Shown in pieces: positions 44,664 to 56,860 of a stretch of 64,000 nt of DNA. Position 1 is the first letter of the stretch, and every line of letters starts with the position of its first letter. Below the pieces are notes generated by a model. It saw only the letters and a list, made by a program, of their open reading frames with translations, did not search any database and was not told the origin of the DNA. The position numbers were made by a program, and so were the translations under genes. The stretch lies in the NCBI GenBank assembly GCA_026874595.1, contig CM049322.1, positions 31,313,340 to 31,377,339 on the forward strand. The letters run 5' to 3'. The stretch is from Sipunculus nudus (Eukaryota > Annelida > Sipuncula > Golfingiida > Sipunculidae).

Positions 44664-44707
44664 ATGAAGCGAGGACCACATATGAAAAATTGAAGTACAA
44701 GAACTGA
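44664..44707 (+). CDS. Last exon: tail end with YEKL and stop
   Basis: The acceptor cccttccag ends at 44663. The coding part is short: DEARTTYEKLKYKN, then TGA at 44705-44707. TTYEKL is a fourth YxxL motif with Thr at -2, close to the ITSM pattern. A last Tyr follows in LKYKN. The 3' untranslated region follows. Confidence 0.85.
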
Positions 44708-45111
44708 AAGATCTGATTTATGGCGATTTAAACATTACGGCCTAATATGGCAACGGCATGGATGCAGTTTTCTGTATGGAGTGACATAGAACATTCTCAC
44801 ATATGGAATATTGAGGTATTTTTCTTGGATGCAGTTCCTCCGATCTTCAAATCACGTTACAGTCTGTCTTGTGTGATTCTCCCAAGAAATCCGTTATATC
44901 TCAGATTCTAGTGTCTCGCGCATGCGTAAAGTGCACTGCCGGCTAGGAATGCCGAAAACATATTGGACATATTCTCTTAGAACAAAGCGCATGCAGACCT
45001 CACAAAACCATCATAGTCATCACTAGGCAGCCTGTAGTATAAGACATTGGTTATGTTTGTAAATAAGCCTTTCCTCCGACACATTTTGTTCACATACACA
45101 TTTAACAATTT

Positions 45112-45117
45112 AATAAA
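45112..45117 (+). promoter_or_regulatory. Candidate poly(A) signal of the receptor
   Basis: AATAAA lies 405 bp after the stop codon. A second AATAAA lies at 45559-45564. Which one is used cannot be told from the sequence. Confidence 0.4.
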
Positions 45118-46120
45118 CAACGTTAATGGTACCAGTTTATTAGTTTTTACGATTGAGCAAACATCATTTTAAATCACAGTGAAACTAAAATTGTCATACC
45201 TTGCATGGCCTTTTGAATTTAATCAGAGTGCTATCCTAGGTAAATCTTTTAATCTACCTCACTATTGTGACTCCTAGGAAATTTTATGGGAAAGTAGAAC
45301 TATTTGGGGGTTTTAACAGAAATATATTTTTTCCTGTTCTATATGTGTTGTTAAAATTGGTTATAATGAGACAGGTGATACTCGATGTTCAGCACATGAA
45401 TTAGAGGCCAGCTCTAATTTAAGTCTGCCTTGACGGAGGTATTAGCCATCCAGTATTGTATGTTACTGTCATTCTGCTCAATTTCTGTATGCAATATATG
45501 ATAGTCTGGATGTGAATAGAAGTTTAGAGCCATAAGACCGTTTTTCGATTTTTAATGAAATAAAATGATTTTCTAGCCGATATAACAATTTCCTGCTATT
45601 CTTGATATTGTTTTTCTGTTTTCAACTGTATAATTTAAATGCAGTTGAGCTTTCTTCTCAACAACGGCTTACCTGCCTCAGCTCTGACTTGGCCCTCAAA
45701 ATTTAACACTTGTGCTCTTTTCTAGAATAAGTTTTGTTTTGTTTGCGTATTTTTTTCTCAATTAAGCGGCATGATACTTTCAATATTTGCCTCAGCTGAT
45801 GGGCTATCGAGGTCTCTTGTCACATGACGGATTCATCAACGGTATGTTTGCCTGTACTGTGGAACTCACATATACAAATGATACTCTTATAGAGCGCTTT
45901 CCATGTGGTTCATTACTGCCTTGACAGAGGTATTAGCCCTCCAGTATTGTATGTTACTTTAATTCTGTTCAATTTCTGTATGCAATATATGATAGTCTGG
46001 ATGTTAATAGAAGTTTTGAACTGTTATTTTGCCGAAAAAAAAATATTTAAAAAAAATAATGCATTAAAACAAATGGAAATGTATACTGTTAGCATTGGGT
46101 TGATACATTGTAATACAATA
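45118..46120. repeat. Downstream sequence with a 101-bp direct duplication
   Basis: 45425-45525 and 45916-46016 are about 90% alike: both start ctgccttgacNgaggtattagcc and end with gatagtctggatgtNaatagaagttt. They are 491 bp apart. No gene is seen. Confidence 0.8.
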
Positions 46121-49018
46121 TTTTAGAAACTTTCTTTCTGTTTTATTAGTATTCTCTTTAAAAGTAATAATTCCCTTACATTTACGGACACATCTTCCTT
46201 CTTGTATGTATGTAATAGTTTATATTTTAAGTTCCGGAGATGTCGGTGAAGTGAATGATAAAAGAACAACTGGTAAAGATAATATTCTGAGAAATCTTTC
46301 GAAAGAAAGAAGAAAGAGAAAAACACACACACACACGAATAATAGCTTCGGACATTTGATTTAACCACGAAATGTACTTAAAGGAGTTTAAGCCATATTT
46401 GCCATCATAAACAGTTGTAAACGTCCAGTTACTCAGATCAGATGAGAGCCACGGCCAGCGTCAGAGTTTGTTTCTTCCTTCCAACATGGCAGCTTTAACA
46501 ATGCTTCTTGGTTGTAGACCAGGATATATATAAAATAATTTATCACGTGGTTTCAACGGACCTTAATGGCCATGGCGTAGCAGGATTGAATGTTCGTAGG
46601 CATCGTTCACAAATCGTAGCCCAGTCGTAGGATTATCGTGGAGCTATCCAGTTTCGTGGGCGTCGTAACATTAAATATTCTTTAATGTTTCGTGTCCATT
46701 AACATCTTCCTCGTAATGGAATTTATTTCACTCGACAAGCCAATTGGCCATGAATTGCCACGATTTCAACTCTGTGGCGTCAAATTCGTGAAAGTGGGAA
46801 CGGGGCTTAAACAGCCGTATGCGAGGTAATGGGACTGTGTGCTTGGATGGTTTTGCTGAGAAATTTTTGTATAAAGCAAAACTGAGCTGATAATTTGAAA
46901 AATTGGCATAATATATATTGTTCTTGACCATGCCCCGTTAATTGATAGAGGTAAGCTAGGACATGTTTTAGCTGGGGATGAGCGAGCACAACCAAACGGA
47001 AAATCATGGGCAGGAATCGGGAATTAAAAAATGAACTCCGGTTGTGGGGTAGGTAGCAGCTCGGAGAGAGTAAAAAACTAAACGCAGCTGCGCAGATTAC
47101 AGCGTTGGAATTGCCGCCATTCGCCGAGTAGGCTAATTAAATCGAAGCCTACCTTGAACGATTTGGACGTCAGCTGTGAGCAAGCATTGCTCGAGGAAAA
47201 TTTGAGCGTTGTATCTCAGCATTTACTAAAATGAAAAGCCTTTAAGATTTTCTCAGTACTATCCACAGAAAAGCCTACATGCTATTCGATAGGACACATG
47301 CTACCATAGGGGCCAATCACAATATATAATTTCACAGTATAGCTTGAATGCCTCGTTGGGTAATTTTTGCGAAAGTAAATGGAAGGCGGCCATATTGGAT
47401 TGTTGATCAGTTGGAAATTAATACTACCTTTCCTCCAATAGGGATCAATAAGCATATAAAGGTTCGCAGGTATAGCTGTAATATTGCTTGATATAATGCG
47501 CACAGCAGGGATTGGTAGTAGATAGACACCATGACGGATAGACATATAAGGACAAACGGGCAGATAGAATTGATGCTAAAAGAAATTTAAGGCGGCCATG
47601 TTGGATTGTTGGCAAGTGGGAAATCAATACCACATATCCTCTAAAAATGCTTGTTATAATTCTCACAGCAGGGATTGTAGTGGAGAGACACCCTGGCGGA
47701 TTGACCTATAAGGTAAAACGGATTGAAAGAATATCTTATTATAATAAGGTACCAGTGTATGAAGAGACTAAGAAAACCATAAGACTAAAACTCAGGTGTT
47801 AATATCTTCTGATCTGTGTGGGAAATATTTCTTTGAACAGTCTTTTTATATTCCAGGAAGTATCTCCACCAAAGTAAACGGTTTTTTTTAATATTGGTCA
47901 CATGATCAATATGTTGATCAATATGTTTTTTTTTGTAAAAGCTACAGCTGTCCTTGTAAGATGGTATGTTGCCTGTATTTTTCTTACAAATCTTAACGTC
48001 AGAGGTGTTTGAACGTGCGTTTTCGCCTCGTAAATAGGAAAATACTGGTCAAATTCAAACTATGCATGCTGATTGTCTTAAAGGTATTAAACAGGTACTC
48101 TATTCTAATTGTATAGACCAACACAAAATATGTGTTCAGCACAGAACTGTCTGATCTTCACAGTGCTAAACTATATTTTTTGCTCAGTAGCTTGCAGAAT
48201 ATAGGTCCCCATGACTTATGTCTGGTTTCTATTTGCCTCAGACTTCCCTGTATCTTAAAGTCGGCTATTCACTTGCCTTATTTTACGTATTTGTTGGATT
48301 TATGGCCTACTCCCGATAGAGTTTAATGAATTCTAATTAAAAAAAAAGTATTTATAACCCCCATGTGTATAGGCTTGTATATCAACAATCTGTTATTTGA
48401 TACACGCCAGATAACAAAATGGGTCTCTTGTTTATAGTTTATAGGTTTAACGTTTACGCCCTGTTCACGGACGGTCAAACGGACGGGTATCAGACCAAAG
48501 GTAGTTTTTATAGATGAGATGACTTTCTATCAGGTTGGCTAAAAATGTATACTTTGTTGTTTATATTACTGTTAGTGGCCGCAAGATGGCGGCCCCTGCT
48601 ATGCATGTATTGAAGAATACCAATAAGATATCATTCAACTCCTTTTATGTGAATTTCTTTATGTGTTTACCTGCGTCGTAACCATAAACAGTAATTTGCA
48701 TATAATAATTATAACTGTGGTAAATGTTTAAGCAACGAATGTCCTATAGACAACCTTTATTTTATTTTAATGTAAAGTGCAGAGTTAGTTGGGTCGGATC
48801 AAAGTTGTATATGCACTAACAGCCATCCCCGCACGCTCTCTAACTGAAGTATTTGACGATAGATCGGAACAGCAAGTACATGATGTACAATGGACAAACG
48901 TTGAGCAGAAAGCACTTTTCTTTTGTGCGACTTACTTTATTAGAAGGGATGTCGCCTTGGGCGAATGCGTTCCCCGTCCTCAGGTCAATAAACATATATC
49001 AGCAAAACCAATTTGAAT
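46121..49018. other. Non-coding; includes a 206-bp tandem duplication
   Basis: No gene is seen. Two diverged copies at 47370-47575 and 47576-47730 share aaggcggccatNttggattgttg, gaaatNaataccac-Ntcctc and cacagcagggattgNagt. A short Ca-rich aaacacacacacacacg lies near 46320. Confidence 0.6.
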
Positions 49019-49028
49019 TGGTTGAATC

Positions 49029-49060
<32 letters not shown>
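49019..49060. repeat. (AAT)n microsatellite
   Basis: About ten perfect AAT triplets. Confidence 0.9.
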
Positions 49061-49617
49061 TAGCGAAGCACTAAGAGAGCGCAGACCTCCGCCAAGACAG
49101 CTCATTACCCCCTCAGGCTTTGGAAAAATTGCAGCATTTTTCCTTTCAAAATAATCATACCCTGACAAATCTTGACACCAACTATAATTTGCAATATATC
49201 CTGTTTCTTCTTATAAATTCTTCACATGTCATATAGCATAGCACTGAAGTAGAAACAGTATAAAATCAACTCTAACCCATTAAGAGAGTGAATATTCCTA
49301 TCAGATGTTCAAATCTGAACCGAGCGTGTTGGGCACCCCTAAAAAAATAATGTAATATTCATTGATAATACCTCACAATTCTTTCAGTATAAAAGCCCTT
49401 TAACAAATACCCTCATTTGATCACTTCAATAAACCCTCTGTCTTCTCTACGGAATAGAGGGAACAAATTTATTTGTTTTATAGATATTTAGCTATAATCA
49501 TCTACACTTCCAGATAAACAAACAGTACGACAGAAAGAGAAAAAATTCGAAACAATTAAAAAAATAGATAAACATTAAGATCGAGAGAAATTCTTTTCAT
49601 CATAATCTGCAAGCATT
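49061..49617. other. No gene seen
   Basis: AT-rich sequence without recognisable features. Confidence 0.6.
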
Positions 49618-49725
49618 GGACCTGGACAATTGAGGGGTAAAATGCTCGGCTCCCTCCGCTGGCGACTCGGGTTCGATCCCTGGCGTTGCCGTGACAGTGG
49701 GTTGTAGTTTCCGTCCAACCAATAA
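49618..49725 (+). repeat. tRNA-derived SINE, copy 2
   Basis: gacctggacaattgaggggtaaaatgctcggct holds the box A region. ggttcgatccc at 49670-49680 is a good box B for RNA polymerase III. It aligns with copies at 22483 and 62964. A tail of gtgggttgtagtttccgtcca is shared with copy 3. Confidence 0.8.
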
Positions 49726-50100
49726 CCAACAATTATGAATCTTACATGAGGAAGAAAAATTGTATCTGATCTTAAAATAATAGTTAAGCTGTATTAATCA
49801 TACGACACACGTCAGGGTTTATGTAGGTATGTGTGCTGAAAAACAAGTGGTATTTTTTTTGCACTGTGGATTCGTTCAACTTTGATACAGTAATGTTGTT
49901 GTTGTGGCACTTATCTCAGTGTTATCGTTGTTCTCTCTGGCGTAATAAAATCAAATATATAAATTCAGATATATAAAGTCAAACAATGTATTACAGAAGT
50001 GATCAAAAATCATTTCAGTTTGTACCTAAGGAGGGAGCACACATTAAAGCTCTCCTTACGAAATATTTCTTTAGTACAAAAAGTAAAACTATTTGTATAT
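49726..50100. other. No gene seen
   Basis: AT-rich spacer between the SINE and TA-rich satellites. Confidence 0.6.
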
Positions 50101-50104
50101 GATA

Positions 50105-50112
50105 CATTTTAT

Positions 50113-50149
<37 letters not shown>

Positions 50150-50293
50150 ATAAATATGTTTTCTACATATATTAATATATCATAAATAAATATTCTATAT
50201 TCCTACGTATATTTCATTTATAAACATTCTATATTCATACTATTATCATAAATATATTCAATATTTATATCATAACTATATATATATATATAT

Positions 50294-50325
<32 letters not shown>

Positions 50326-50345
50326 ACTCTATATATAATATATAT
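50105..50345. repeat. TA-rich microsatellite block
   Basis: Imperfect (TA)n runs at about 50111-50150 and 50277-50345, with ttctatattc-type repeats between. Confidence 0.85.
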
Positions 50346-50583
50346 TCTAGGACACGCTTTGAACGGATGGCGCTCTATTGCTGTTAGTGTCAAACCCTGT
50401 GGAAATAAATGCGCTCTGGAATATAATGAAGACCATCGAAATTCGGACTGTAAAAGGGTCGTTTAAGAACAGAACAGAAATTCACTAATGCGTCCCCTAC
50501 TCGGGAATGGGGTGATTACAAGCATTTCATGTTTATATTGCACAATAGATGGCGCTGTTTTAAATAATACAGAGACTGTAATA

Positions 50584-50840
50584 AGGCCAAAAAAAATAAA
50601 AGGTATGGTTCTCAGGCACCATCCCCGTCAATTTTAACACCCCGCATCAAAAAAATTTTAAGAAGATAAATAATGCAATTTACGTAGTGTTTAGCAAAAA
50701 AATTTATTATTTTCATACTTTCCCCTGATGATATGACATTTTTATCGAAACGTCCAAAAAAAGGTCAAAGGTAAAATACCGCCCGCCCGCACTGATTTCT
50801 GAAAAAAAGTGCCTGAGAACCATACCTTTTTTTTTGGCCT
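50584..50840. mobile_element. Short MITE-like inverted-repeat element
   Basis: AGGCCAAAAAAAATAAAAGG and TATGGTTCTCAGGCAC at the left are mirrored at the right by GTGCCTGAGAACCATACC followed by a T-run and GGCCT. The two arms of about 33 bp enclose about 190 bp. No coding capacity. Target duplication is not clear. Confidence 0.8.
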
Positions 50841-53800
50841 AGTATGGAATGCATAAGTGGTTCTGTACAGCAGTGCAATATTATAAGTACAGTATACATA
50901 CATACTAGTTTATATTTAACTACAGGAATATCATTGATCATGAGTGTGAAGAATGATGTATTGGTTTTACTAGTGTGCGCTACTGTGCCTAGTAGTGAAT
51001 AATGAATATTAATCAGATAACTAAGTACATATATAATCAATTAAAGGTGTTTTTACACTAAGCTAAGGACACAGGCGCTTGACACAATATCAACAAACAC
51101 CGGACAGGGCGACAAACAGAGGGAAACAGGGCCACGGCCCACACCAGCGCCTCCATCAGACCATCACCAACTAAACCCGTCCATCCCCGCTTTAGGGGCC
51201 CACACCCCAAACAAACCATCCAGTCCCAACAAAACAAGCCACCCCATCACCAGTCCATCCCACCCCACAACTCATCCTGTCTCTGATTGGGCGGTACCTA
51301 ATGTGTTGGTTACTCTCCCTGAGGCTGAAGTCCTCACCCTGAGGTTGAAGAAATGTCTGGTTTATTTCAACTTGATTGGCATATTTAAAATATAAATGAT
51401 AATTTTTAGGATGTTTCATCATAGTTTTGGCAAGTTTTTGTAGCTAAAGGTCCAGTGCTTGCCATTGAAACATGACACCCAGGCCTTCTTTTTAAATAAA
51501 CAGACTTGGTCTGTGAAATATTTTGATACAATAGCTTGATCTGCCGTTTTTCCAACAAGTAGAGGCAATCCATCTGCTTGGAGATAATCAAGGAATTCCT
51601 TAACTCATTTTGTTGAGAAAAACCGGAAAGAGGCCATTACACAGAATGTAGCTGCCTTTAAGGGGGCCTTATCACCTATATAGCATGTTGAATTAACACG
51701 AAAATTAGTGTGTTCTCTTTTAAATAAATAAGTACCTGCCAAACCGTTTGCTGGCTTTTGTACACGTGTGTTTAAAACTGGACCGGGCGAGATCACAGGT
51801 GACCAACATATACACACCGCATGGTATTGCATGCACCACTTGGCTAAAATATTTGTCAATTTGGAGATGTCCTTAGTGTCTAGGCCACAAAAATGTAATA
51901 CATGTTCCCGCTGGCTGAAACATCGTATGTTATCTGTGGCGCATGCTAAAATCGGAACTCCGGCCTCGCGGCCTTGTTATTGTAAACATACACACGTGGA
52001 CCGTATTTACAAACACACAAAACCATAACAAGCTGTTAAAACAGCTCAATGGGATGTACTGCTGGGATAGGTTTGCCTGGAACCTTATAACGCAAACGTA
52101 AACTGATAGTGTGAAAGAATCAGTATAATATTGCTCCTTATTATGCCCTTAATAAACAGAGTAAATCCTATATTAAATGACCAAGGAGTGCTGGAGCAGG
52201 CACGGTTTGTACCACAAGCAGGCTTGACCTGCCAGGAGGGCCTCATTTGTGGACACTACCGCAGTAGATCTATTTCCTAAGTTAATCGAACCTCTTGCCA
52301 TTAACTAATATCTAGCCATGTCTTAACCTTCAGCTTAGCCACCTGAGAATTTCCAAGTTTATCAGACGATCTTCTAAATTTAACGTGTTGTAAGGCGGCC
52401 ATTTCCCAGGTCACTGCGTTCTCACCAATATTTCCGGGGATAAAAAGTGCCGAGAATTATTTCTGTCTCAAGATGTCTATAATGACAGGTGCACATGTTA
52501 CACTTAGTTGACTCTTAAGTGTGCTTGTTGTTGGTATAGCTATTGAGAAGTACTGCAGTACTCAGTCAAATTCTTTTCGAAACAAATAAACACGAATGGT
52601 CTGTCTCAGTAAACATCGCATGAGCTAATCCTAAATTTATATGCATATTATGTGCCTCACTTGATCATGACATTTTCCTCAACCGTATAGGTAACATGTT
52701 ATACATAAGCGATTTTGCTTTGAAACGAGTCACCCCTAAGTAACAAATATTGCATAAAAGCTTTTAAAATTGACCGATTTATTATTATATAAAATAGCAT
52801 ATGTGTTGAGTTCAATTTTTATAGTCGTTCTTCACTCTCCTGTCCTAATATCAATCTGATGTGACAACACAGTACACGACTGGGCTACATGATAAATCAC
52901 CGGATATAAAAACTTCCCGTGTCGTAAACCTTTGTAGTTTTACTTCACTGGAAATGAGGCGTTGCCCTGACCTGATGATCCGTGATCTATAAATCTACAT
53001 TCCTGCCACGTGGCCTCATATCGAAGTGATGGAACAGTGGTGTAATATGATATAATATAAAATAATATAATATAAACATAATTATGACAGATATAATGTG
53101 TAAATAAATAAATGGATGTATACGTTATAATATTTATACAAATTATATAATTAAATAAGCATTTATAAAGTGTAGTCAAAATAATCTAGTATCATGTCTT
53201 TTTCATCTAAATAAAATAAACTCAGCAATATTCTTAGGGTAATGTTTACGTGAGTTTTCATGTGCATATTTTCCTTTCTCTCCTTTTCTCTCTCTCTATT
53301 TATAAATGTGTATATATATGTATATGTATATACATATATATCACAAAAAGGAAACCAGAACTAAGGCACAAATATCTTTTTAATTAACAAATACAATTTA
53401 TGATTGTGTATATGTAATAATGACTAGAAGATTGGTTTTATCATTAAGTATTCATGTATATTGATTTCATTTTATTGAGATATGATCAAGATTACCCTAA
53501 TGATTATAAACATCCCGGTTCTTTATCTAGCTGTGGTAACCGTGGTTATCTGATTACCGCAGTGAAAGAAAAAAGTATCATCTTGTTCAAATGTCCCTTG
53601 TAGAATAAAAATTTGATAGGACAGAGAGACCATTAACAGAGATAATCTGACCAAGTGTACCCAGCTAAACAGAAAACGATAATAAATAACGGACTTAATG
53701 CATCCTGCTTCCTTTATTGGTTTATCATCATGTCATCAACTAATTTAAATGACCTTGTGCAATCACAACTGATAAAAACATACAAAATTACATGGTATAA

Positions 53801-54046
53801 AACTAAACACTTCATGGTCAAAATAGTCAAAGGAAATGCATTATTCCTCCATTGAATAATACTTGTATGGCACTTCTAAAATGTAAGAAATTATTCATTT
53901 TATATATATATCATCGATCTCTACATATATCTCTATTTTTGTTTGTTTAAATGGATTTAATTATAGTTAAACATCTTTTTTTACAAACGTTTTCTCGCAT
54001 GACCATCCTTTTAAAATGATTCTCGGGAGGGCATCTGAAATTTGTC

Positions 54047-54048
<2 letters not shown>
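50841..54048. other. Non-coding sequence, no gene seen
   Basis: The stretch at 51100-51270 is unusually C-rich but has no coding signal. From 52900 to 53170 there are short ataatata repeats. Nothing else is recognised. Confidence 0.6.

Positions 54049-54099
<51 letters not shown>
54049..54099. repeat. (GA)n microsatellite
   Basis: About 25 GA units, uninterrupted. Confidence 0.95.
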
Positions 54100-54103
<4 letters not shown>

Positions 54104-54399
54104 TAGGGGCAGACAAACAGAAATAAACACAGACAAAAAGAAAAACAAAGACAGAAAGACATAATATATGCCTTATTATATGTTATTATAAGGAGACCGG
54201 GCTAAACTGAGACAAACTTGGAGAACGCCCCACCCCCACCTCCACACACACTTTATATTTAAGAGGCCATCTCCGAGTGAAATATCTCTTGTCCCAAATA
54301 TTATATGCTTAAGTATATTAGTTAAGACAAATACCCTTTGTTTGCTGTGAATAATATAGAGGGCCAACAGGACACAACAGTGTGGCCATAAAAGAAGTA

Positions 54400-54612
54400 C
54401 CGACAGGAGGCAGCACTTTGCGGTACGCATCATCCGCTGATCTTTTGGTGCCAAGGTTCAGCGATCAGCAAATTTTACGGAGCACATGTAAACAAGAATC
54501 ACGTGATCAGTTCATGTCGTTTGTCACGACTCGGGTGTTGCACGAGCAAAGTTTTACTTCTACATGAGGTCGTTACTATGACGCTTGTTAGCACCTCCGA
54601 CCCAAGAGCAAT
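54400..54612. repeat. Dispersed repeat, member 1
   Basis: Shares ggcagcacNt, gagcacatgtaaacaag / gagctcatataaacag, atgtcgtNtgtcac and ttNNtagcacctccgac text with members at 58200-58410 and 62262-62470. All lie in the same orientation in this window. Confidence 0.6.
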
Positions 54613-54864
54613 AAAATATATCACTTGAAATATGAAGGAACCCTATAAGTCGGTGTTTATATATTTGTTCGTAATTTGCGGTAATCCATAAATAATAACA
54701 ATAATAAAAATACTAATAAGGCGATCGTTTGGTGAAGTCTGTAAAAGATATTTGTATTTGTACAGGTGTGCTTGAATATTTCAAGACGATACTTTATGGG
54801 GTCCCGTATTTGTATAAAAATCTTTAAAGACCATAAAAAAGATTTACGGCAACCTCAAAATCCC

Positions 54865-54966
54865 TATCTGTCTGTCTATCTGTCTGACTGTCTGTCTATA
54901 TGTCTGCTTGTCTGTCCGTCTGTCTGTCTCTCTCTCAGACGCTCTCTCTCTCTCTCTCTCTCTCTC
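54865..54966. repeat. (TCTG)n and (TC)n simple repeats
   Basis: Imperfect tctgtctg repeats run into a (TC)n tract. Confidence 0.95.
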
Positions 54967-55485
54967 CCCATATGTTTACCGATAACACACCAGGTGTGAG
55001 CACTTTACGGTACCTGTCAGTTCATTCGATGGTGAATCCAAGGACAGTGCCGGGCATAGCCCAGGAAGTTTACCAGATAAATATGTTCATAATATTATAA
55101 ACGTATTTCTTTTATGTTTTTGGTCACGTATCAGGTGTCCAAACAATCAATATTCATTGATAAATATCTCTCTGAAGTGACATTACTGAGTTGTATACTT
55201 GCCAACTATTTAAAGCTCCTGACCCTATCGTCCTGATCAAAGTCTTCAATTATGAGCTCGAGTAAAATAAATAGACCCTAACAAAGCTGATTGCCAATAT
55301 GTAAGGCTAAAAGGAGGCGGTACAAAGGGTGGCTTCAACTGTCCACTCGAACTAAATATTAAGATTTATTATTTTCTTTCTGTTCCTCTGCTGATGACAA
55401 AGCCACAATAGAAATAGTCAACAAACAGAGCAAATATATTTATATGTCAATACATGTATGTTTAAGCTAGGAGGTATAATGTGTG
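54967..55485. other. No gene seen
   Basis: AT-rich sequence without supported features. Confidence 0.6.
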
Positions 55486-56860
55486 TTTATGACTGAAAGT
55501 CATATGATCTATAGCGATCATTCTTTGTCCGGCGTCCGTCCGTCCGTCTGTCCGTCCGTCCGTAACCAGGCACAAATCGTAACCGCTGGACCTTTAAACC
55601 TTTTAACTTGACATCCTGAGAGGTCCATAAAAAATCTCCATGGAAACTTAAAATTAGGTCTCTGTTACACATATCCTCTAAGCTTTGGGGCTCAGAAGTA
55701 CTCCCGAGAATAACTAAAAAATTCATACAAAAGCTCCAGTATCTGAACAACTGATTCATTGATCACCATGATTCTTTGTATCCACATTCACCATGGAGTG
55801 GTTCATTAGTTTCTGCAGACTGGTGGCGCCTCCTGGGTTTTTTTTTTTAGAATTTTAAACATTTTTTTCTCTCTATTTCTGCGACCTTTTAAGTTGCAGT
55901 CTTCCATTAGAAGGCACAAATCATAACCACTGGACTTAGAATCTTCTCACTTGACCCCCAACGAGGTAGATGAAAAATCTCCTCGAAAACCTGAAATAGA
56001 GTGTTTCAAATATTCTTTGAGCTATGGGGCTTATAAATACCCCAAGAATTATTGAAAATTTAGTACCAAGCAGGGCACAAATGAAAATCATTGGACCTAG
56101 AATCTTCTAACTTGACATCCTGAGATTTCCTCAAAAGTTCTCTTCAGACACCTGAAATTAGGTCTCTGTTACCCATATTGTCTGAGCTATTGGGCTCAGA
56201 AGTACACAAAGATTAATTAAAAGGAAATGCATTGATAACCATGATTCTTTGCATGCATATTGATCAAGGAGTGTTTCGTCAGTTCCTGCAGACTGGTGGC
56301 GGCCCCTGGATTTTTTTTTTTCACATTTTAACACATTTTTTTCTCTCTATTGTTGAGACCTTTAAAGATGCGGTCGTCCGTTAACAGGTCACAATTCGTA
56401 ATCTTTGGTTTTAGAATCTTCAAACTTTACATCCAGGGAGGTCCTTGAAAAATATCCTTAGAAACCTGAAATCTATTATCCTGTTATCTATTATCACCCC
56501 AGCGTAATGGAACAATTGATAACAAAGTAGGGCACACATCGTAACCAATGGACCCAGAATATTCTAACTTGACATCCTAAGAGTTCCTCAAAAGTTCTCC
56601 CCTGAAACCTGAAATTTGGTCACCTGTATTCTAAGAATTATAGAGTATGTTTGAGCACCCCAAAAATAATGTAAAATACACAGAAATCGCAAGATTCCTC
56701 AGGAAAGGCTGGTTTAATTGTCATCAAATTTTTGTGTGCTTATGGGTCGGAATAAACTTAAGCTTATGATGCCATCTACATTATCTTAATTAGTTGCCTG
56801 TGCAAGGACATATTGTTAACATGTCAGTCGGCTGAGCGTCATGACCCATGCGCCACTTGT
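55486..56860. repeat. Diverged tandem array, same family as 11790-12540
   Basis: Units start with cacaaatcgtaacc-NtggacctNNaa and an aacttgacatcctgag block near 55570, 55915, 56080, 56380 and 56530. They also carry gaaacctgaaatta-gtctctgttac, gatcaccatgattctttg and ggcgcctcctgggttttttt ends. A ccgtccgtccgtctgtccg run at about 55532-55562 precedes the array, matching the GGAC-rich run at 11922-11980. Confidence 0.75.

Larger units (their letters stand above)
14462..44707 (+). other. Gene: Ig/FN3 transmembrane receptor with tyrosine-motif tail
   Basis: Fifteen exons on the + strand form one gene, based on matching splice sites, shared phase and domain order. The exons encode Ig1-Ig6, an Ig-like domain 7, FN3-1, FN3-2, a transmembrane segment, and five cytoplasmic exons ending in a stop. 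Every internal junction is phase 1, so the exons join without breaking the frame. The extracellular layout resembles cell-adhesion receptors of the nephrin/SYG-2, sidekick or CD22-like type. The repeated Tyr-x-x-Leu motifs in the tail suggest signalling through SH2 proteins. No signal peptide or start codon was found, so the 5' end is missing or lies in unrecognised small exons upstream. The introns are long and carry most of the transposons in the window. A precise orthologue cannot be named from sequence reading alone. Confidence 0.85.
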
